NCBI GenBank assembly: GCA_012934845.2
Contig: WNNJ02002852.1
Span: forward strand, 62,001 to 126,000
DNA: 64,000 nt
Origin: Pomphorhynchus laevis
Taxonomy: Eukaryota > Acanthocephala > Palaeacanthocephala > Echinorhynchida > Pomphorhynchidae
Direction of reading: 5' to 3'
The notes below the pieces were generated by a model. The model had not been told where the DNA came from, searched no databases, and saw only the letters and a list, made by a program, of their open reading frames with translations. Each line of letters begins with the position of its first letter. Positions within the stretch are counted from its first letter, which is position 1. The translations under genes were made by a program, and so were the position numbers. Of this stretch, positions 61,491-64,000 are shown piece after piece.

Positions 61491-64000
61491 ATGGCCGAAT
61501 TTGCTAGAAATCCCAGGAGGCGGTGTAATCACAATTCACAAATATATTGCCGTAGTCATATTCGACTCCCGCCAGACGAGCTGAAATCTAGATACCTTGC
61601 ACATGTACAATTCCTACGATGCTGTGACGAGAGAAACGTTATTCCCAAGTCTCTCCGAATTATCAAGCCCCTGAGTGTCAATCTTTTCGCAATCGATGAC
61701 GTGAGGGCTCGCGTTACATTTCAAGCTTGGAGGCGTGCCCAAAACGAGTGCAGTCAAAAGCTCGTCAAAATATTGCTACGTTTTTATTCCTACCTGTACA
61801 ATACAACAAGGGGATCAATCAACAATGTAATTTACCAAGAATGCATTCAACGTAAGTTCAAGAAACTTCGTTTATTACACGTACCAATTACATTCGATGA
61901 ACTTTGCAATATTGAATTCTATCCAAACCGAAAGTGCCGACCAAGATCAAGCAGATCATTCCAACAACCAGAAATTTACGAATCGAGTGTACACAACCGA
62001 GTCCCGATGCCCCAAAATTCGACCAATCAAAATGAATGTGAGAACGCCAGGGAATGTGCAGTAGGCTATTCGAGAATTGGTGTGGTGGAACATTCTGAAG
62101 GTATTAGTCTATCGGATTCGGAAAAGGTCGTCTTATCATTGGGACTTAATTTCGCGATAAGTATGCCCAAATATGATCGACTATCTTTGGGAAGAGCTTT
62201 AAGGGATCTTGCTATTAATACATATGCAAATGAAACTGATAACGCAGTAAGAACTAACAATATTAATGTTATGGGGAAACAATTATTCGATAAATTTATT
62301 TGCGCAGACCCTCAAAAACACACTACCAATATTTCACAATCTATGTTGAAAACAATTAACAACCTATCAAAACGGCGGGATATTATAATTAAAAAAGCAG
62401 ATAAAGGACCTCAGCCAGTAGTGTGGAGTAGTGTTGAGTATATTGCGGAGGCTGAAAGGCAATTATCCGAAAGTACGTATCAAGCAGTAACTCAAGATTA
62501 TCTTCAAGTTACATGCCAAAATCTAGCTGATCATGTACATCATTTTGTAAGTAGACAAACAATTTCTCTGTCCGATGCAAATGAGCTGATAAATGAACGT
62601 GCGCGGTTTGGTATATTCTACATGTTGCCAAAAGTACACAAACCCATTCGCCCATACGTTGGAAGACCGATAATTAGCTGCAATGGTACACCGAGTGAAA
62701 AGTTATCGAGGTATGTACATACTCAGCTGAAACCATACCTTCAAAACGTGCCGGCTCACATTAACAGTACGTTAGAGTTCATAAGAAAGTTTGAGCATGA
62801 GAAGGGATCATGGCCTCATGATGCGATTCTTGTAACTGCAGATGTGAGCAGTCTCTATACAAATATACCTCAAACGCAAGCTTTGGATTCTATTTCTAAC
62901 TTGCTTAAAGACTCCGGCGTATCAGATAGCCAACGCAAATTTATAGTTGAATCGACAAAAGTTGTTCTCAACTCTAATGTATTCGAGTTTAATGGCCAGT
63001 ATTATATACAAAAACATGGAACGGCAATGGGAACACCTTTAGCTCCTGCTTTGGCAATTATATATATGGGTGCAATAGAGAAATTATGGATAGAAAAGTC
63101 AGACATCAAGCCGTTATTCTATTGTCGATATATTGATGACGTTTTCTTTGTGTGGCCGGACAATGATCAAAGCCTTGAAAAATTTCTTAACTTGTTTGAG
63201 GAATGTAGCCCGCTTAAACTTACATGCCAATTCGGACAGCGGGTCAATTTTCTGGATTTAACATTATATAAACAACAAGGTGTTTATAAATCAAAATATT
63301 TTCGCAAACCAGAATCTCCGCCAATGCATATGCACGCCGTCAGCTGTCATCCACCGTCAATGAAAAGAAATCTGGTATACAATGAGGCCCTTCGCATTCG
63401 GCGGGCATGCACCGATTATTCCCAATTTGAGGAAAGTATTCAGAATATGATACACGATTTTTGTAAACGCGGCTATAAGCGTGAATTTATTGTACGACAA
63501 GTGAGACATGTGAGACGGATTTCACGCTCTGCGAGCTTATTACAAGAAAGGCGTGAAGAAGTTAAGAATAGAATCATTGTGGAATATAACGCACAATTAG
63601 TGTCGTTAAGAAGAGAAATTAACAGAATAGTGAGAAATACTAATGGTGCTAAGAAGGCTATTGTCTGCTTTAGAATAACAAGAAAAGTGGCGCACACGTT
63701 AGTATGCTCAAAGATAAAGGCTGTTGAGGAGCAATTGAACAGAATAGAAAATGTTAGCAGAGCATGTATGGATAGAAGATGTAAAACTTGTAAATTAATG
63801 GCAGAAGCCACATTTGTTGAGAGTAGCATAACTGGGGCAAGACTTCGCATACATGGTATGTTCAATTGTAAGTCTTTGGGCATTATTTATGTTGGCACGT
63901 GTAGAATTTGTAAAATCCAATATGTTGGGCAAACGTCAATGTCACTTTCACGTCGTTTAAATTCAAGAAGAACGCATTTTCGCACGGCTAATATAACGGA
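61491..64000 (+). CDS. Penelope-type RT-GIY-YIG, copy 2, runs off window
   Basis: The frame opens after a stop at 61422 and the first Met is at 61491 (MAEFARNPRRRCNHNSQ). It passes LPPDELKSRYLAHVQFLRCC, a typical PLE N-terminal region, and joins the sequence shared with copy 1 at 61641. From there it appears identical to copy 1. It stays open to the window end (836 codons seen); with the copy 1 ending it would be about 897 residues, stopping near 64184. All RT motifs are present (RYIDD at about 63128) and the start of GIY-YIG is reached. This copy looks complete and potentially functional. Confidence 0.88.
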   Translation, partial: MAEFARNPRRRCNHNSQIYCRSHIRLPPDELKSRYLAHVQFLRCCDERNVIPKSLRIIKPLSVNLFAIDDVRARVTFQAWRRAQNECSQKLVKILLRFYSYLYNTTRGSINNVIYQECIQRKFKKLRLLHVPITFDELCNIEFYPNRKCRPRSSRSFQQPEIYESSVHNRVPMPQNSTNQNECENARECAVGYSRIGVVEHSEGISLSDSEKVVLSLGLNFAISMPKYDRLSLGRALRDLAINTYANETDNAVRTNNINVMGKQLFDKFICADPQKHTTNISQSMLKTINNLSKRRDIIIKKADKGPQPVVWSSVEYIAEAERQLSESTYQAVTQDYLQVTCQNLADHVHHFVSRQTISLSDANELINERARFGIFYMLPKVHKPIRPYVGRPIISCNGTPSEKLSRYVHTQLKPYLQNVPAHINSTLEFIRKFEHEKGSWPHDAILVTADVSSLYTNIPQTQALDSISNLLKDSGVSDSQRKFIVESTKVVLNSNVFEFNGQYYIQKHGTAMGTPLAPALAIIYMGAIEKLWIEKSDIKPLFYCRYIDDVFFVWPDNDQSLEKFLNLFEECSPLKLTCQFGQRVNFLDLTLYKQQGVYKSKYFRKPESPPMHMHAVSCHPPSMKRNLVYNEALRIRRACTDYSQFEESIQNMIHDFCKRGYKREFIVRQVRHVRRISRSASLLQERREEVKNRIIVEYNAQLVSLRREINRIVRNTNGAKKAIVCFRITRKVAHTLVCSKIKAVEEQLNRIENVSRACMDRRCKTCKLMAEATFVESSITGARLRIHGMFNCKSLGIIYVGTCRICKIQYVGQTSMSLSRRLNSRRTHFRTANIT

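Larger units (their letters stand above)
58787..61640 (+). mobile_element. Penelope-type element, tandem copy 1 (5' truncated)
   Basis: The unit runs from ATTCCCAAGTCTCTCCGAAT at 58787 to just before the same words at 61641, a 2854-bp head-to-tail period. Copy 1 lacks the first about 50 codons that copy 2 has, and its 5' edge abuts an inverted PLE fragment. Tandem copies with a 5'-truncated leader are characteristic of Penelope-like elements. Confidence 0.9.

Noticed and set aside
1-64000. tRNA, rRNA or snRNA genes
   Set aside because: No cloverleaf with GGTTCGA-type B box or rRNA-like segment was found by eye; a covariance search could still find one.

Overview
This is nuclear DNA of an invertebrate animal. 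The evidence is a NEDD4-type ubiquitin ligase, a PGAP2-like membrane protein, an ELL-associated-factor (EAF) domain, and a dense load of animal-type non-LTR, Penelope-like and Gypsy retroelements in AT-rich DNA. I cannot name the phylum with confidence. The intact host genes visible here are single-exon, and no operons, rRNA, tRNA or CRISPR arrays were seen.

Layout. 1-3258: a decayed CR1/Jockey-like LINE. 3653-7545: a long minus-strand L2-like LINE. 7733-8495: a direct repeat with hammerhead-ribozyme-like cores, typical of Penelope-like element (PLE) ends. 8500-9480: an RTE-like LINE fragment. 12076-14241: the NEDD4-like gene, flanked by gene-poor AT-rich DNA. 15070-20780: three more LINE remnants. 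21071-28536: a fossil Gypsy element with 100-bp LTRs that was split by a nearly complete L2-like LINE. 29161-35290: two older L2-like pieces and a minus-strand I/Jockey-like LINE. 36057-36731: the PGAP2-like gene. 36912-38439: a retroposed insert whose one long ORF joins a restriction-like-endonuclease (RLE) retrotransposon C-terminus to an EAF protein. 38440-52430: a thicket of one AT-rich PLE family on both strands, holding one unrecognised host-like gene (49476-50135) and another RLE retroelement fragment. 52640-64000: a second, GIY-YIG-bearing PLE family, first as a decayed copy that runs into a (TA)n tract and an 11-unit 390-bp satellite, then as two apparently identical head-to-tail copies, the second cut by the window end.

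The two recognised intact host genes act in unrelated processes (ubiquitin ligation, GPI-anchor remodelling). Most of the window is a record of repeated insertion. The most unusual item is the RLE-EAF chimera. It lies inside a PLE copy, has an 11-bp target-site duplication and a terminal A-rich tract, and so moved as one RNA-derived unit. Also notable are interleaved complementary segments conserved at the ends of the AT-rich PLE family, and a hairpin at the 3' end of every L2-like copy whose end is present.
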